DNA of 64,000 nucleotides from Pseudomonas syringae (GTDB taxonomy: Bacteria; Pseudomonadota; Gammaproteobacteria; Pseudomonadales; Pseudomonadaceae). The position numbers were made by a program, and so were the translations under genes. Each line of letters begins with the position of its first letter. Position 1 is the first letter of the stretch. The notes below the pieces were generated by a model. That model was not told the origin of the DNA. It was given only the letters and a program-made list of their open reading frames with translations, and did not search any database. The DNA lies in NCBI RefSeq assembly GCF_021605415.1, contig NZ_WKEQ01000004.1:160707-224706 (forward strand), read 5' to 3'. Of the stretch, positions 17,990 to 27,657 are shown piece by piece.

Positions 17990-18844
17990 ATGCCCCCTTT
18001 AAGAGACCTGATCACCGACCCCGGCCTGGATCTGACGCCGTCGGAACGCAAAGTCGTGCGCGCCTTGCTTGATCAGTATCCCCGCAACGGCCTCGGCCCT
18101 ATGGCCCGTCTGGCGGAACACGCCGGGGTCAGCGATCCGACCATTGTGCGGCTGGTCAAAAAACTCGGTTTTGGCGGTTATGCCGAATTCCAGGACGCTT
18201 TGCTCAGCGACATGGATCACCGCCTGCGCTCGCCGAGCACGCTGTTGCTGCCACGTTCGCACCAGCACAAAGACGATGCCTGGAGCCATTACCTGGCCGA
18301 CAGCCATCGCTTGCTGGTGGAAACCCAGGCCCTGACCCAACCCGGAGACGTGGGGATCCTTGCCGACTGGCTGCTCGACGTGCGCCCTCAGGTCTATTGT
18401 TTCGGTGGCCGTTTCAGCAGCCTGATGGCCACCTACCTGCTCAACCACCTGCGCCTGCTGCGGCCCGGTTGCTTCGCGCTGGAAGACAACGCGCAACTGC
18501 CTGATCGTTTGTTCGACCTGCAACGTCAGGACGTGGTGCTGGTCTTCGACTATCGCCGTTATCAGAGCCAGGCTCTACGCGTTGCCAGCGCCGCGAAAGC
18601 CGCGAATGCGCGGGTGGTGCTGTTCACCGACATCTATGCTTCGCCGCTGCGCGAACTCGCCGACTTGATCATCAGCGCTCCGGTGGAATCGGCATCGCCC
18701 TTTGATTCCATGGTGCCGGCGCTGGCCCAGGTCGAGGCACTGATTGCCTGCCTGACCCTGCGCACACCGGATCTGGCCGATCGCCTGGAAGGCATCGACG
18801 CCCTGCGTAACGACTTCGCCACTCACCTGCTGGAGGATAAATAA
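17990..18844 (+). CDS. MurR/RpiR family transcriptional regulator
   Basis: A 284-residue regulator. The N-terminal HTH_6 domain (residues 1-77) contains PMARLAEHAGVSDPTIVRLVKK-type sequence. A SIS sugar-isomerase-like sensor domain (about 120-250) follows, with VYCFGGRFSSLMATYL and DVVLVFDYRRYQ. AGGAG precedes the ATG. It is the first gene of a plus-strand series, with only 2 nt to the next start, so it probably controls the cluster up to at least 22968. SIS domains normally sense phosphosugars. The effector here is unknown. Confidence 0.88.
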   Translation: MPPLRDLITDPGLDLTPSERKVVRALLDQYPRNGLGPMARLAEHAGVSDPTIVRLVKKLGFGGYAEFQDALLSDMDHRLRSPSTLLLPRSHQHKDDAWSHYLADSHRLLVETQALTQPGDVGILADWLLDVRPQVYCFGGRFSSLMATYLLNHLRLLRPGCFALEDNAQLPDRLFDLQRQDVVLVFDYRRYQSQALRVASAAKAANARVVLFTDIYASPLRELADLIISAPVESASPFDSMVPALAQVEALIACLTLRTPDLADRLEGIDALRNDFATHLLEDK

Positions 18845-18846
18845 GG

Positions 18847-19491
18847 ATGTTCAGTCTTCCCCACCGCTCGCCCCGGAATCTGCCGTTTGCCACCGGTCAC
18901 ACTGCGTTGTTGTTGGTGGACATGCAGCGCGCCTGGCTCGAACCGCAGTTCGACGCGCACCTGGAAGGCCCGGACGCTGCCTATTTTCTGGCCCGCGCGC
19001 GGTTGCAGGTGGTGCCCAATCAACAGCGTCTGCTCAATGCCTTTCGCCGGGCGCGACAGAATGTGTTGCACACGATCATCGAAAGCCTGACCGCCGATGG
19101 CCGCGACCGTTCGCTGGATCACAAGCTGTCAGACATGCACCTGCCCAAGGGCAGCGTTCAGGCGCGGATCATCGATGAACTGACGCCAGCGGAAAACGAA
19201 ATCGTCCTGCCCAAGACCTCGTCCGGCGTGTTCAATTCGACCAACATCGATTACGTGCTGCGCAACCTTGAAACCCGTCACCTGATCATCGCCGGTATCG
19301 TCACCGACCAGTGCGTCGACATGGCCGTGCGCGACGCCGCTGACCGTGGCTATCTCGTCACCCTGGTGGAAGATGCCTGCGCCACTTACAGCGCCGAACG
19401 GCACGACGCCTGCCTCAATGCGATCAAGGGTTATTGCTGGATTACCGACACCGACACCGTGCTCGGCCGACTGCAGGAGTTGCAGTCATGA
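18847..19491 (+). CDS. Cysteine hydrolase, isochorismatase family
   Basis: A 214-residue isochorismatase-fold hydrolase. The catalytic triad is visible: Asp in LLLVDMQRAW (about residue 25), Lys in VLPKTSSGVFN (about 121) and Cys in IVTDQCVDMAV (about 158). The Cys marks it as an amidase- or nicotinamidase-like member rather than a true isochorismatase. It overlaps the ligase gene by 4 nt (ATGA). Together with an amide ligase and an amidohydrolase, a role in hydrolysing an amide or carbamoyl intermediate is a reasonable inference. Confidence 0.87.
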   Translation: MFSLPHRSPRNLPFATGHTALLLVDMQRAWLEPQFDAHLEGPDAAYFLARARLQVVPNQQRLLNAFRRARQNVLHTIIESLTADGRDRSLDHKLSDMHLPKGSVQARIIDELTPAENEIVLPKTSSGVFNSTNIDYVLRNLETRHLIIAGIVTDQCVDMAVRDAADRGYLVTLVEDACATYSAERHDACLNAIKGYCWITDTDTVLGRLQELQS

Positions 19492-20819
19492 GCGAGCGCC
19501 TGACGCCGTTGCCGATGACCACGCTGGTAACCACCGATCTGATCGGCATTACCCGTGGCCGCTCGTTTCCGACCGATGAACTTGAGCACTATCAAGCGGC
19601 CGGTTGTGGCTGGGTGCCGGCGAACAGCGCGTTGACGCCGCAAGACATCATCGCTTCGACCAACCCGTGGGGGGCTTATGGCGATCTGCGGTTGATTCCG
19701 GATCTGGCCAGCCGCGTGACGGTTGCCAATGGTCCGGATACAGCGGCGCCAGCACTGGATTTCATTCACGCCGACATCCGCGAAACCGACGGCCGTCCCT
19801 GGGGCGCTTGCCCGCGCACGCTGTTGCGCGACGAAATCGAGCGGTATCGCGATCAATTGGGCCTGCAGGTCAACGCAGCCTTCGAACACGAATTCAACCT
19901 TAATGCCGGCGCCGCCGAGCATTTGGCGTTTTCCCTTGAAGCCCAGCGTCAGGGCGCCGGGTTCGGCGGCTGGCTACTCGCTGCCTTGCGTGCCGGAGGG
20001 GTCGAGCCGGAAATGTTCCTGCCCGAGTACGGCAAGCACCAATACGAAATCACCTGCCGCCCGGCGCTTGGCATAGCGGCGGCAGATCGCGCGGTCAACG
20101 TTCGCGAGATCACCCGCGAGATTGCCCGGCAAATGAGTCTGGACGTAAGTTTTGCGCCCAAGACCTCGGCCGATGCGGTGTGCAACGGTGTGCACCTGCA
20201 CGTCAGCCTGCTTGATCTGGCCGGTCAGCCGATGCTCTATGACGCCGGCACCGCCAACGGCCTGTCGACCCTCGGCCAACATTGGGCCGCAGGCATCCTG
20301 CATTACTTGCCGGCATTGTGCGCGTTCACCGCGCCGACGCCAGTGTCTTACGAGCGTTTGCAGCCGCACCACTGGAGCGCTTCTTACGCTTGCCTGGGAC
20401 AGCGCAACCGCGAGGCGGCTTTGCGTATTTGTCCGACCGTCAGCCTGGGCGGCAAATCCGTGGCGGCGCAATACAACCTCGAATTCCGCGCCATGGACGC
20501 CACCGCGTCACCGCACCTGGCCATGGCCGCGCTGTTGATCGCCGGACGCCTGGGCGTCGAGCAGCGACTGGCGCTGAACGCGATCACCGACGAAATCCCC
20601 GACTCACTCAATGACGAGCAGCGCGAAACCCGCGGCATCGTCGCCCTGCCCGCCTCGCTGAGCCAGGCACTGGAATGCCTGCGTCGCAGCGAAGCGTTGA
20701 GCCAGGCGTTGCCTGCCGCGTTGCTCGACACCTTTTATGCCCTTAAAACCGAGGAACTGGCGCTGACGGAACAGCTCTCGCCTGCCGAACTCTGTGAGCA
20801 CTATGCACGCCTGTACTGA
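19488..20819 (+). CDS. Glutamine synthetase family protein (gamma-glutamyl ligase type)
   Basis: A 443-residue GS-like ligase. The N-terminal beta-grasp region has TTDLIGITRGRSFP. The catalytic domain shows the Mg-binding block NAAFEHEFNL, NGVHLHVSLLD (the ammonia/ATP-site histidine region) and QYNLEFRAMDATASPHL with the C-terminal metal and glutamate contacts. It lacks the adenylylation-site motif of housekeeping GlnA. Members of this type (PuuA, PauA, GlnA3) attach glutamate to amines. The amine is unknown. The ATG at 19488 overlaps the upstream gene by 4 nt. Confidence 0.88.
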   Translation: MSERLTPLPMTTLVTTDLIGITRGRSFPTDELEHYQAAGCGWVPANSALTPQDIIASTNPWGAYGDLRLIPDLASRVTVANGPDTAAPALDFIHADIRETDGRPWGACPRTLLRDEIERYRDQLGLQVNAAFEHEFNLNAGAAEHLAFSLEAQRQGAGFGGWLLAALRAGGVEPEMFLPEYGKHQYEITCRPALGIAAADRAVNVREITREIARQMSLDVSFAPKTSADAVCNGVHLHVSLLDLAGQPMLYDAGTANGLSTLGQHWAAGILHYLPALCAFTAPTPVSYERLQPHHWSASYACLGQRNREAALRICPTVSLGGKSVAAQYNLEFRAMDATASPHLAMAALLIAGRLGVEQRLALNAITDEIPDSLNDEQRETRGIVALPASLSQALECLRRSEALSQALPAALLDTFYALKTEELALTEQLSPAELCEHYARLY

Positions 20820-21555
20820 ATCCGCCGAGCTGGGGCTGTTCACCCGCCCGGCTTACCACTTGAGCCGCGAAGACTCGGCGCACCCGTTGATTCTGGTGTG
20901 CGAGCACGCGAGTCGCTACATCCCCGACGCTTTGGACGATCTGGGGCTGGACGAGGCGGCGGCGCGCGAGCATATCGCCTGGGACATCGGCGCACTGGCG
21001 CTGGCCGAGCAGCTGTCAGAAACCCTCGGCGCAACGTTGCTGAGCGCCAACTATTCGCGGCTGCTGATCGACCTCAATCGGCCAAGGCATGCACCGGACA
21101 GTATTCCGGCGCAGAGCGAAATCTATCCGGTGCCGGGCAATTGCGATCTGGCTGACGCCACCCGCGAATATCGCCGGCAGCAGCTGTTCAAGCCGTTTCA
21201 TGCGCGCTTGCAGACACTGATCGACGGGCGCGTCGCTCAGGGCCGGTCGGTGCGCGTGGTCGGTATTCACAGCTTTACGCCGGTGTATTTCGGCCAGCCG
21301 CGCGCGCTGGAAATCGGGGTGCTGTTCGGTCAGGCCCGGGCGTACGCTCAGCGCCTGCTCGACGGGCTGGGTCGGCATCCGGTGAAAATCGCCGGTAACC
21401 AGCCGTACAGAATCGATCCGCTGGGCGACATGACGGTGCCAGTGCATGGCGATGCCCGTGGACTGGATTCGGTGTTGATCGAGGTGCGCAACGATCTGCT
21501 GCGCGACGCCGACGGAATCAAACGCTGGGCCGATTACCTGGCTCCGCTGCTGTAG
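20803..21555 (+). CDS. N-formylglutamate amidohydrolase family protein
   Basis: A 250-residue protein of the HutG/FGase family. Motifs are LVCEHASRYIPD (metal-site Glu and His), ANYSRLLIDLNRP, VGIHSFTPVYFG and the late IEVRNDLLRD. These zinc enzymes hydrolyse N-formyl or N-acyl acidic amino acids. It overlaps the ligase gene by 17 nt. A GTG nine nt upstream is an alternative start. Lack of other hut genes argues against histidine degradation, and the cluster suggests an N-acylated glutamyl or aspartyl intermediate. Confidence 0.87.
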   Translation: MHACTESAELGLFTRPAYHLSREDSAHPLILVCEHASRYIPDALDDLGLDEAAAREHIAWDIGALALAEQLSETLGATLLSANYSRLLIDLNRPRHAPDSIPAQSEIYPVPGNCDLADATREYRRQQLFKPFHARLQTLIDGRVAQGRSVRVVGIHSFTPVYFGQPRALEIGVLFGQARAYAQRLLDGLGRHPVKIAGNQPYRIDPLGDMTVPVHGDARGLDSVLIEVRNDLLRDADGIKRWADYLAPLL

Positions 21556-21618
21556 CGACAAACGCTGTCCGAGGTAACCACTAAAACGTCCCGATTGGCT
21601 GATATGGAGATCCGCTTT

Positions 21619-22968
21619 ATGGCAATTGAAGAATTCGGCTACAAGCAAGAGCTGAAACGTAGCCTCACCCTGACCGACCTCGTGGTGTACGGGATGATTT
21701 TTATGATCCCCATCGCGCCGTTCGGTGTGTATGGCTACGTCAACGCCGAGGCACCGGGCATGGTGCCGCTGGCCTACATCATCGGCATGGTCGCGATGGT
21801 GTTCACCGCGTTGAGCTACGGCAGCATGGCCCGCGCTTTTCCTATCGCCGGTTCGGTGTATTCCTACGCGCAGCGAGGCCTCAATCAGCATGTCGGCTTC
21901 ATCGCCGGTTGGTTGATGCTGCTCGATTACCTGCTGATCCCGCCGCTGCTTTACGTGTATGCGGCGATGGCGCTCAACCATTTGTATCCAGACATCCCGA
22001 AGGTCGGTTTCATTCTGGCGTTCCTGGTCAGCGCGACCTTCGTGAATCTGCGTGGCATCACCTTCACCGCGCGCATGAACATCGTGTTCCTGCTGGCACA
22101 ACTCGTCGTGCTGGGAATTTTCCTGTTCTATGCCTGGAATGCTTTGCACAACGGCGGCGGCAACGGCCAACTGACCCTGGCGCCGCTGTATCACCCGGAA
22201 ACCTTCAATTTCGCCCTGCTGATGCAAGCGGTATCAATCGCCGTGCTGTCATTCCTGGGCTTCGATGCGATTTCCACCCTGGCCGAAGAGATCAAGGAAG
22301 ACCCGGGCCGCAGCGTCGGCAAGGCAGCGCTGATCACCCTGATAGTGATGGGCGTGATCTTCGTCGCGCAAACCTGGATCGCCACGGATCTGGCGGCGGG
22401 TCTGGGCTTCAAGTCCGCCGATACGGCTTTTTATGAAATCGCCGAAATCGCCGGGGGCAGTTGGCTCGCCACATTGACTGCCGTGGCCACGGCGCTGGCC
22501 TGGGGCGTGGCGGTGGCGATCACTTCGCAAGCCGCCGTATCGCGCCTGCTGTTCGGCATGGCCCGCGACGGCAAACTGCCAAAGATGCTGGCCAAGGTGC
22601 ACCCGAAACACAACACGCCATACCTGAGCATTTATCTGGTTGCCGTGCTGTCGCTGGTGATCTGCTACCTGTTCATCGATTCGGTGGACACCCTGACTTC
22701 GCTGGTCAACTTCGGCGCCCTCAGCGGTTTCATGCTGCTGCACCTGACCGTTATCAATCATTATTGGCGCCGGCAAAAATCCGGACAGATCATCCGTCAC
22801 CTGGTGTGCCCGGTGATCGGCTTCATCATCGTCGCGGCCATCATGTACAACATGGGCGTCGATGCGCAAAAACTGGGTCTGATCTGGATTGCGCTGGGTC
22901 TGGTGTACCTGTTTGTACTGAACAAACTCGGCAGCAGCACCGTATTGGCTGACCCGAGCAACGTCTGA
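21619..22968 (+). CDS. APC family amino acid/amine permease
   Basis: A 449-residue inner-membrane permease with about 12 membrane segments. The unwound first segment GMIFMIPIAPFGVYG and the conserved FPIAGSVYSYAQRGL are typical of APC members, close to the putrescine importer PuuP. GGAG lies 9 nt upstream of the ATG at 21619, and two earlier in-frame starts lack this. As part of the cluster it most likely brings in the amine or amino acid that the other enzymes degrade. Confidence 0.9.
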   Translation: MAIEEFGYKQELKRSLTLTDLVVYGMIFMIPIAPFGVYGYVNAEAPGMVPLAYIIGMVAMVFTALSYGSMARAFPIAGSVYSYAQRGLNQHVGFIAGWLMLLDYLLIPPLLYVYAAMALNHLYPDIPKVGFILAFLVSATFVNLRGITFTARMNIVFLLAQLVVLGIFLFYAWNALHNGGGNGQLTLAPLYHPETFNFALLMQAVSIAVLSFLGFDAISTLAEEIKEDPGRSVGKAALITLIVMGVIFVAQTWIATDLAAGLGFKSADTAFYEIAEIAGGSWLATLTAVATALAWGVAVAITSQAAVSRLLFGMARDGKLPKMLAKVHPKHNTPYLSIYLVAVLSLVICYLFIDSVDTLTSLVNFGALSGFMLLHLTVINHYWRRQKSGQIIRHLVCPVIGFIIVAAIMYNMGVDAQKLGLIWIALGLVYLFVLNKLGSSTVLADPSNV

Positions 22969-23085
22969 CAAAAAAAAGGGCGGTGTCTGACAAGATTTCA
23001 GGCGACCGCTGCTTTAACGCGTGGAAACCGACAGTGATAGTCAGGTTCGGGGAGTCCTCGAATCTTTTGATACAGGAGTGCATCC

Positions 23086-24108
23086 ATGCTGGTCTTACGC
23101 CCAGTCGAGCCAACCGACCTGCTTCAATTGCAACAATTGGCTCGCGACAGCCTGGTGGGCGTGACGTCCCTGCCGGACGACAGCGAACACCTGCGCGAGA
23201 AAATCGCCGACTCCTGCGCGTCGTTCAAAAGCGCCGCGTCGGCAAACGAATCGCGCCCGGAGAATTACTTCTTCGTGCTCGAAGATCTTGAGCGCCAGCG
23301 GCTGGTGGGCTGTTCGGAAATTCTCGCCACGGCGGGATTCGACGAACCGTTCTACAGCCTGCGCAATCGCCAGTTCACCAGTGCTTCGCGGGAATTGAAC
23401 ATTGAGCACGGGGTGCCGGCGCTTTCGTTGTGCCACGACCTCAGCGGCCATACGTTGCTGCGCGGTTTCCACCTTGATGCAGCGCTGACCCGCAGCCCGT
23501 TCGCCGAATTGCTGTCCCGGGCGCGTTTGCTGTTCATCGCCGCCCATGGGCAACGGTTCGCCGAGGCCGTCATCACGGAAATCGTCGGCTACAGCGATGA
23601 AAATGGCCATTCGCCCTTCTGGGATGCATTGGGCAAACACTTTTTCGATCTGCCCTACGCCGAGGCCGAGCGCCTGTGCGGCCTGCAAAGCCGCACGTTT
23701 CTCGCCGAACTGATGCCGCAATACCCGATCTACGTGCCGATGCTGCCGCAGGAAGCACAGGACTGCATCGGCCGCATTCATCCCGATGGACAGGAAGCGT
23801 TCGACATTCTCGAGCGCGAGGGTTTCGAAACCAACAGCTACATCGACCTGTTCGATGCCGGTCCGACCCTGTATGCGCGAACGGCGAATATCCGCTCGAT
23901 CGCCCATAGCCAGACCGTCACCGTGCACATACAGGCGCAGATCGACGCGCGCGGCCTTTACCTGCTGAGCAACGAACGCCTCCAGGGCTTTCGCGCAATG
24001 GTCGCAGAGCTGGAGCATCAGCCTGACCAACCGCTGGCCTTGACACCGGCGCTGAGCGCGGCGCTCGAGGTGACCGATGGCGACACGATCCGGATGATCG
24101 CGCTGTGA
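23086..24108 (+). CDS. Arginine N-succinyltransferase-like protein, first subunit
   Basis: A 340-residue protein of the AstA family (GNAT-like fold): LRPVEPTDLLQLQQLA at the N-terminus, then GHTLLRGFHLD, GHSPFWDALGKHFFDL, AELMPQYPIYVPML and GFETNSYIDLFDAGPTL. AstA proteins transfer succinyl from succinyl-CoA to arginine or ornithine, and in Pseudomonas work as a two-subunit AruF/AruG complex. AGGAG precedes the ATG. None of the other ast/aru genes is nearby, so this may be a second system with another substrate. A paralogue follows 61 nt later. Confidence 0.88.
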   Translation: MLVLRPVEPTDLLQLQQLARDSLVGVTSLPDDSEHLREKIADSCASFKSAASANESRPENYFFVLEDLERQRLVGCSEILATAGFDEPFYSLRNRQFTSASRELNIEHGVPALSLCHDLSGHTLLRGFHLDAALTRSPFAELLSRARLLFIAAHGQRFAEAVITEIVGYSDENGHSPFWDALGKHFFDLPYAEAERLCGLQSRTFLAELMPQYPIYVPMLPQEAQDCIGRIHPDGQEAFDILEREGFETNSYIDLFDAGPTLYARTANIRSIAHSQTVTVHIQAQIDARGLYLLSNERLQGFRAMVAELEHQPDQPLALTPALSAALEVTDGDTIRMIAL

Positions 24109-24169
24109 TCACCTCCCGTTCCAGTGCCTTACGACAGCGTCCAATGCGGCGCGCAGAAGGAGTTGCACG

Positions 24170-25204
24170 ATGATCGTCCGTCCGGTTCAGATCGGCGACC
24201 TGCCGGCATTGATGACGCTGGTACAACAGACCGGCCCGGGGTTCACCACACTGCCGGCCGACGAGCATCGCCTCAGCCACCGGGTACGCTGGGCCCAGCG
24301 CGCATTCGCCGAGCAAATAGAACGCGCCGATGCCGATTATCTGTTCGTGCTCGAAGACGATGACCAACGCGTGGTCGGCGTCAGTGCCATGGCCGGCGCC
24401 GTCGGGTTGCGTGAGCCCTGGTACAACTATCGGGTCGGCGTCACTGTGAGTTCGGCGCCGGATCTGGGCATTCAGCGGCAGATCCCGACGCTGTTCCTCA
24501 ATAACGAGATGAGCGGTCATTCCGAGCTGTGTTCGCTGTTCCTGCGCCCGGATCAGCGCAATGGCAGCAACGGTCGCTTGCTGTCGCTGGGGCGTTTGCT
24601 GTTCGTCGCCGAGTTCCCGCAGTTGTTCGGCGAAAAAATGATCGCCGAACTGCGCGGCAGCACCGATGAACAAGGGCGTTCGCCGTTCTGGGATAGCCTG
24701 GGCCGGCACTTTTTCCAGATGGATTTCAGGCACGCCGATCACCTGTCCGGGCTTGGCAACAAATCGTTCATCGCCGAGCTGATGCCGCGCCAGCCGCTCT
24801 ATACCTGCCTGCTGACCGAACAGGCGCAGGCGGTGATTGGCCAGGCACATCCGAACACCCAGCCGGCGTTGAAAATCCTCAACGCCGAAGGTTTCGCCCA
24901 CCAAGGCTATATCGACATTTTCGATGGCGGCCCGGTGGTCGAAGCACCGATCCGTAATATCCGCACGGTGCGCGACAGCCTGACGCTGAATCTGGCGCTG
25001 GGTGCGCCGGACGATCAGGCGCCGCTCTGGCTGATCCACAATCGGCGTCTGGAAAACTGCCGCATCACCGTCGCCCCGGCGCGGGTGGCTAGCGGGACAC
25101 TGGTCATCGATCGTCTCACCGCCAAGCGCTTGCAACTGCAACCCGGCGATTCCGTACGCGCGGTGCCCTTGCTCAATCAGCAATCGCACGCCGTCGCGGC
25201 CTGA
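24170..25204 (+). CDS. Arginine N-succinyltransferase-like protein, second subunit
   Basis: A 344-residue AstA-family protein, paralogous to its upstream neighbour. Shared blocks include VRPVQIGDLPALMTLVQQ, RSPFWDSLGRHFFQMDF, AELMPRQPLYTCLL and AHQGYIDIFDGGPVVEAP. Its sequence is closer to the canonical AruG-type pattern (GPGFTTLPADEHRL). AAGGAG precedes the ATG. The pair likely forms a heteromer. The 144-nt gap to the next gene has no visible terminator. Confidence 0.9.
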   Translation: MIVRPVQIGDLPALMTLVQQTGPGFTTLPADEHRLSHRVRWAQRAFAEQIERADADYLFVLEDDDQRVVGVSAMAGAVGLREPWYNYRVGVTVSSAPDLGIQRQIPTLFLNNEMSGHSELCSLFLRPDQRNGSNGRLLSLGRLLFVAEFPQLFGEKMIAELRGSTDEQGRSPFWDSLGRHFFQMDFRHADHLSGLGNKSFIAELMPRQPLYTCLLTEQAQAVIGQAHPNTQPALKILNAEGFAHQGYIDIFDGGPVVEAPIRNIRTVRDSLTLNLALGAPDDQAPLWLIHNRRLENCRITVAPARVASGTLVIDRLTAKRLQLQPGDSVRAVPLLNQQSHAVAA

Positions 25205-25348
25205 ACCGCTCGCGGCGTTTTTCTTAGCCAGCTATCGACTCACGCAAATTCGTCATGAACATTGACCCATTCGCGTGATAGCCTTTTGTTCCTTCGGCGT
25301 TGACACCTTTGCTCAAGCCTTTCCATTCCTTTGTATGGTGGAACTCGT

Positions 25349-26218
25349 ATGTCCAGGCTTTCTCATCAAGATTTGCGCCGTAATTTCCGTCAGTTGCTGG
25401 CGTCCGGCACCTGTTACCACACCGCTTCGGTGTTCGACCCGATGTCTGCTCGCATTGCCGCTGACCTGGGCTTTGAAGTCGGGATTCTCGGTGGCTCGGT
25501 CGCCTCGCTGCAGGTATTGGCTGCACCGGACTTCGCCCTGATCACCCTCAGCGAATTCGCTGAACAGGCCACCCGCATCGGCCGCGTCGCCCAATTGCCG
25601 GTGATCGCCGACGCCGACCATGGCTACGGCAACGCTCTGAACGTAATGCGCACCATCGTTGAACTGGAACGCGCCGGCATCGCTGCGCTGACCATCGAAG
25701 ACACGCTGTTGCCCGCGCAATTCGGCCGCAAATCCACCGACCTGATTACCGTCGCCGAAGGCGTCGGCAAGATCCGCGCGGCACTTGAAGCCCGATCCGA
25801 CATGGAAATGGCCGTCATCGCCCGCACCCACGCCGGCATATTGCCGGTGCAGGAAATCATCAACCGCACCAAGCAATATCAAGCCGCAGGCGCCGATGGC
25901 ATCTGCATGGTCGGCGTACAGGACTTCGATCACCTGGAACAGATCGCCGAGCACCTGACGGTGCCGCTGATGCTGGTGACCTACGGTAATCCGGCGTTGC
26001 GCGACGACAAACGCCTGGCCGAGCTGGGCGTGCGCGTCACCATCGACGGCCACGGCGCGTATTTCGCCGCGATCAAAGCGACCTACGACAGCCTGCGCGA
26101 ACAACGCCAGATATTTACCCAGGGCTCAGATCTGAACGCAACCGAACTGACGCACACCTACACCCAGCCGGAGGAATACATCCGCTGGGCGAAGGAATTC
26201 ATGAGCGTCAAGGAATAA
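25349..26218 (+). CDS. Oxaloacetate decarboxylase-like protein, ICL/PEP mutase superfamily (PA4872 type)
   Basis: A 289-residue TIM-barrel enzyme. Conserved parts are [14 protein letters not shown], the metal-site block [14 protein letters not shown] and [13 protein letters not shown]. The lack of the isocitrate lyase KKCGH loop and the overall pattern fit the P. aeruginosa PA4872 type, which decarboxylates oxaloacetate. It could finish a pathway yielding a C4 acid, but its link to the upstream cluster is only by position. The ATG at 25349 follows GGTGGAA. Confidence 0.87.
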   Translation: MSRLSHQDLRRNFRQLLASGTCYHTASVFDPMSARIAADLGFEVGILGGSVASLQVLAAPDFALITLSEFAEQATRIGRVAQLPVIADADHGYGNALNVMRTIVELERAGIAALTIEDTLLPAQFGRKSTDLITVAEGVGKIRAALEARSDMEMAVIARTHAGILPVQEIINRTKQYQAAGADGICMVGVQDFDHLEQIAEHLTVPLMLVTYGNPALRDDKRLAELGVRVTIDGHGAYFAAIKATYDSLREQRQIFTQGSDLNATELTHTYTQPEEYIRWAKEFMSVKE

Positions 26219-26240
26219 CACCGCTGCCCTGATCGTTCCT

Positions 26241-26274
26241 TGCAGGAGTTGCCACAGGCTGCGATCTTTTGATC
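26241..26274. repeat. Single arm of the GGCTGCGATCTTTTGATC family
   Basis: TGCAGGAGTTGCCACAGGCT followed by GCGATCTTTTGATC is one arm of the long repeat; the second arm is missing. It lies between two convergent genes. Confidence 0.6.
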
Positions 26275-26276
26275 TT

Positions 26277-27512
26277 TCAGCGTTTGGCCAGCTCCATGAT
26301 CATCCGCGACAACAGATAAATACGCGGTGCGACGCTTTCCACCTCGGCGTATTCCTCCGGGGTGTGAATATTGCCGCCGACAATCCCGAACCCGTCCAGC
26401 GTCGGCGTGCCCACGCCGGCCGACAGGCTGGCATCCGCCGCCCCGCCGCTACCTTCCTCGGTCAGCTTGCGACCGATTTCGCCATAGATGCCCTGAGCCA
26501 TCGCCATCAACCGATCCGACTCCGCCGTCTGCGGCATTGGCGGCAGACCGCGTTGCAAGGTGGTTTTCACTTCGGTATCGGCAATCAACTTGTCCTGCGA
26601 TACCCGCGCCAGGTCTTTTTCGATCCGGTCGAATTCCTCCGGCACCGCTGCGCGGACGTCAGCCTTGGCCATCGCCTGATCCGGGATCACGTTGGTGCGA
26701 TCCCCGGCCTTCAGCACGGTAAAGTTGATTGTGGTCTTTTTCGCCTCATCACCTAGCTTGCCCAGCTGCAGAATCTGGTGCGCCGCTTCCATCGCGGCAT
26801 TGCGCCCCAGCTCGGGTGCGACACCAGCGTGGGCAGCCTTGCCCTTGACCTCGACCAGCGCCGTGGCACTGCCCTTGCGCCACACGACCAAACCATCGGC
26901 CGGACGACCCGGTTCGAGATTGAGGGTGACATCATGGTTTTTCGCGGTTTTCTTGATCAGGTCAGTCGCGACGTCCGAGCCGGTCTCTTCGCTGGCGTCG
27001 AGCAGGAAGGTGATTTGTGAGTAGTCCTTGAAGTCGAGATTTTTCAGAATCTTCAGCGCATAAATACCGGCAACGATACCGCCCTTGTCATCCATCACGC
27101 CCGGCCCGTAGGCGCGGCCGTCCTTGATGGTGAACGGGCGTTCGGCGGCGGTTCCTTCTTTGAACACCGTGTCCATGTGCGCCATCAGCAGGATTTTCGC
27201 CTTGCCGGTGCCCTTGAACGTGGCGAGTACGTGACTTGATTTCTCTGGCGTATTTGGAACCCGCTCGATGGTCGCGCCGAGTTTTTTCAATTCATCGATG
27301 ACGATGTCGCTGACTTGCGCCAGACCCGGTTCATAGCCGGAACCGGTGTCAATGTTGACCAGACGCTCCAGCAACTTGAGCGCTTCAGGCTTGTACTGCT
27401 CCGCGTCGGCCAGCACTTGCTTGTGCGGCTCGGCAAATGCAGCAGAGGCGGTGAAAGCGAGGGACAGGCCAAGACTGACGGCCAGCAGGGAACGAGGAAA
27501 AGTAAACGTCAT
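26277..27512 (-). CDS. Exported M20 family peptidase, glutamate carboxypeptidase (CPG2-like)
   Basis: A 411-residue zinc peptidase with a signal peptide (ending AAFA). Di-zinc ligands are visible: His in LLMAHMDTVF, the bridging Asp in GPGVMDDKGG, Glu pair in LDASEETGS, the further ligand region TLNLEPGRPADG, and the late His in GNIHTPEEYAE. The length and pattern fit carboxypeptidase G2, which removes C-terminal glutamate from folates and N-acyl glutamates in the periplasm. AAGGA precedes the ATG at 27512. Extension upstream to 27710 would add 66 unlikely residues. Confidence 0.9.
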   Translation of the reverse strand: MTFTFPRSLLAVSLGLSLAFTASAAFAEPHKQVLADAEQYKPEALKLLERLVNIDTGSGYEPGLAQVSDIVIDELKKLGATIERVPNTPEKSSHVLATFKGTGKAKILLMAHMDTVFKEGTAAERPFTIKDGRAYGPGVMDDKGGIVAGIYALKILKNLDFKDYSQITFLLDASEETGSDVATDLIKKTAKNHDVTLNLEPGRPADGLVVWRKGSATALVEVKGKAAHAGVAPELGRNAAMEAAHQILQLGKLGDEAKKTTINFTVLKAGDRTNVIPDQAMAKADVRAAVPEEFDRIEKDLARVSQDKLIADTEVKTTLQRGLPPMPQTAESDRLMAMAQGIYGEIGRKLTEEGSGGAADASLSAGVGTPTLDGFGIVGGNIHTPEEYAEVESVAPRIYLLSRMIMELAKR

Positions 27513-27657
27513 GAATCGATCCTTGTTTCGTGTCGGAGGGACTAAACCGTACCTGACATCCCCGCACGGCTCTATACCGGATACGACGTTCAACCAACCG
27601 ATCACCACAATCCTGGACCGACGTGATCGCCGGCAAGCCAGGCTCCTAACACATCGC

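Noticed and set aside
25224..25526. A 100-residue minus-strand frame across the gap before the oxaloacetate decarboxylase-like gene
   Set aside because: Most of it is antisense to that gene, and the gap part has no supporting start or homology.
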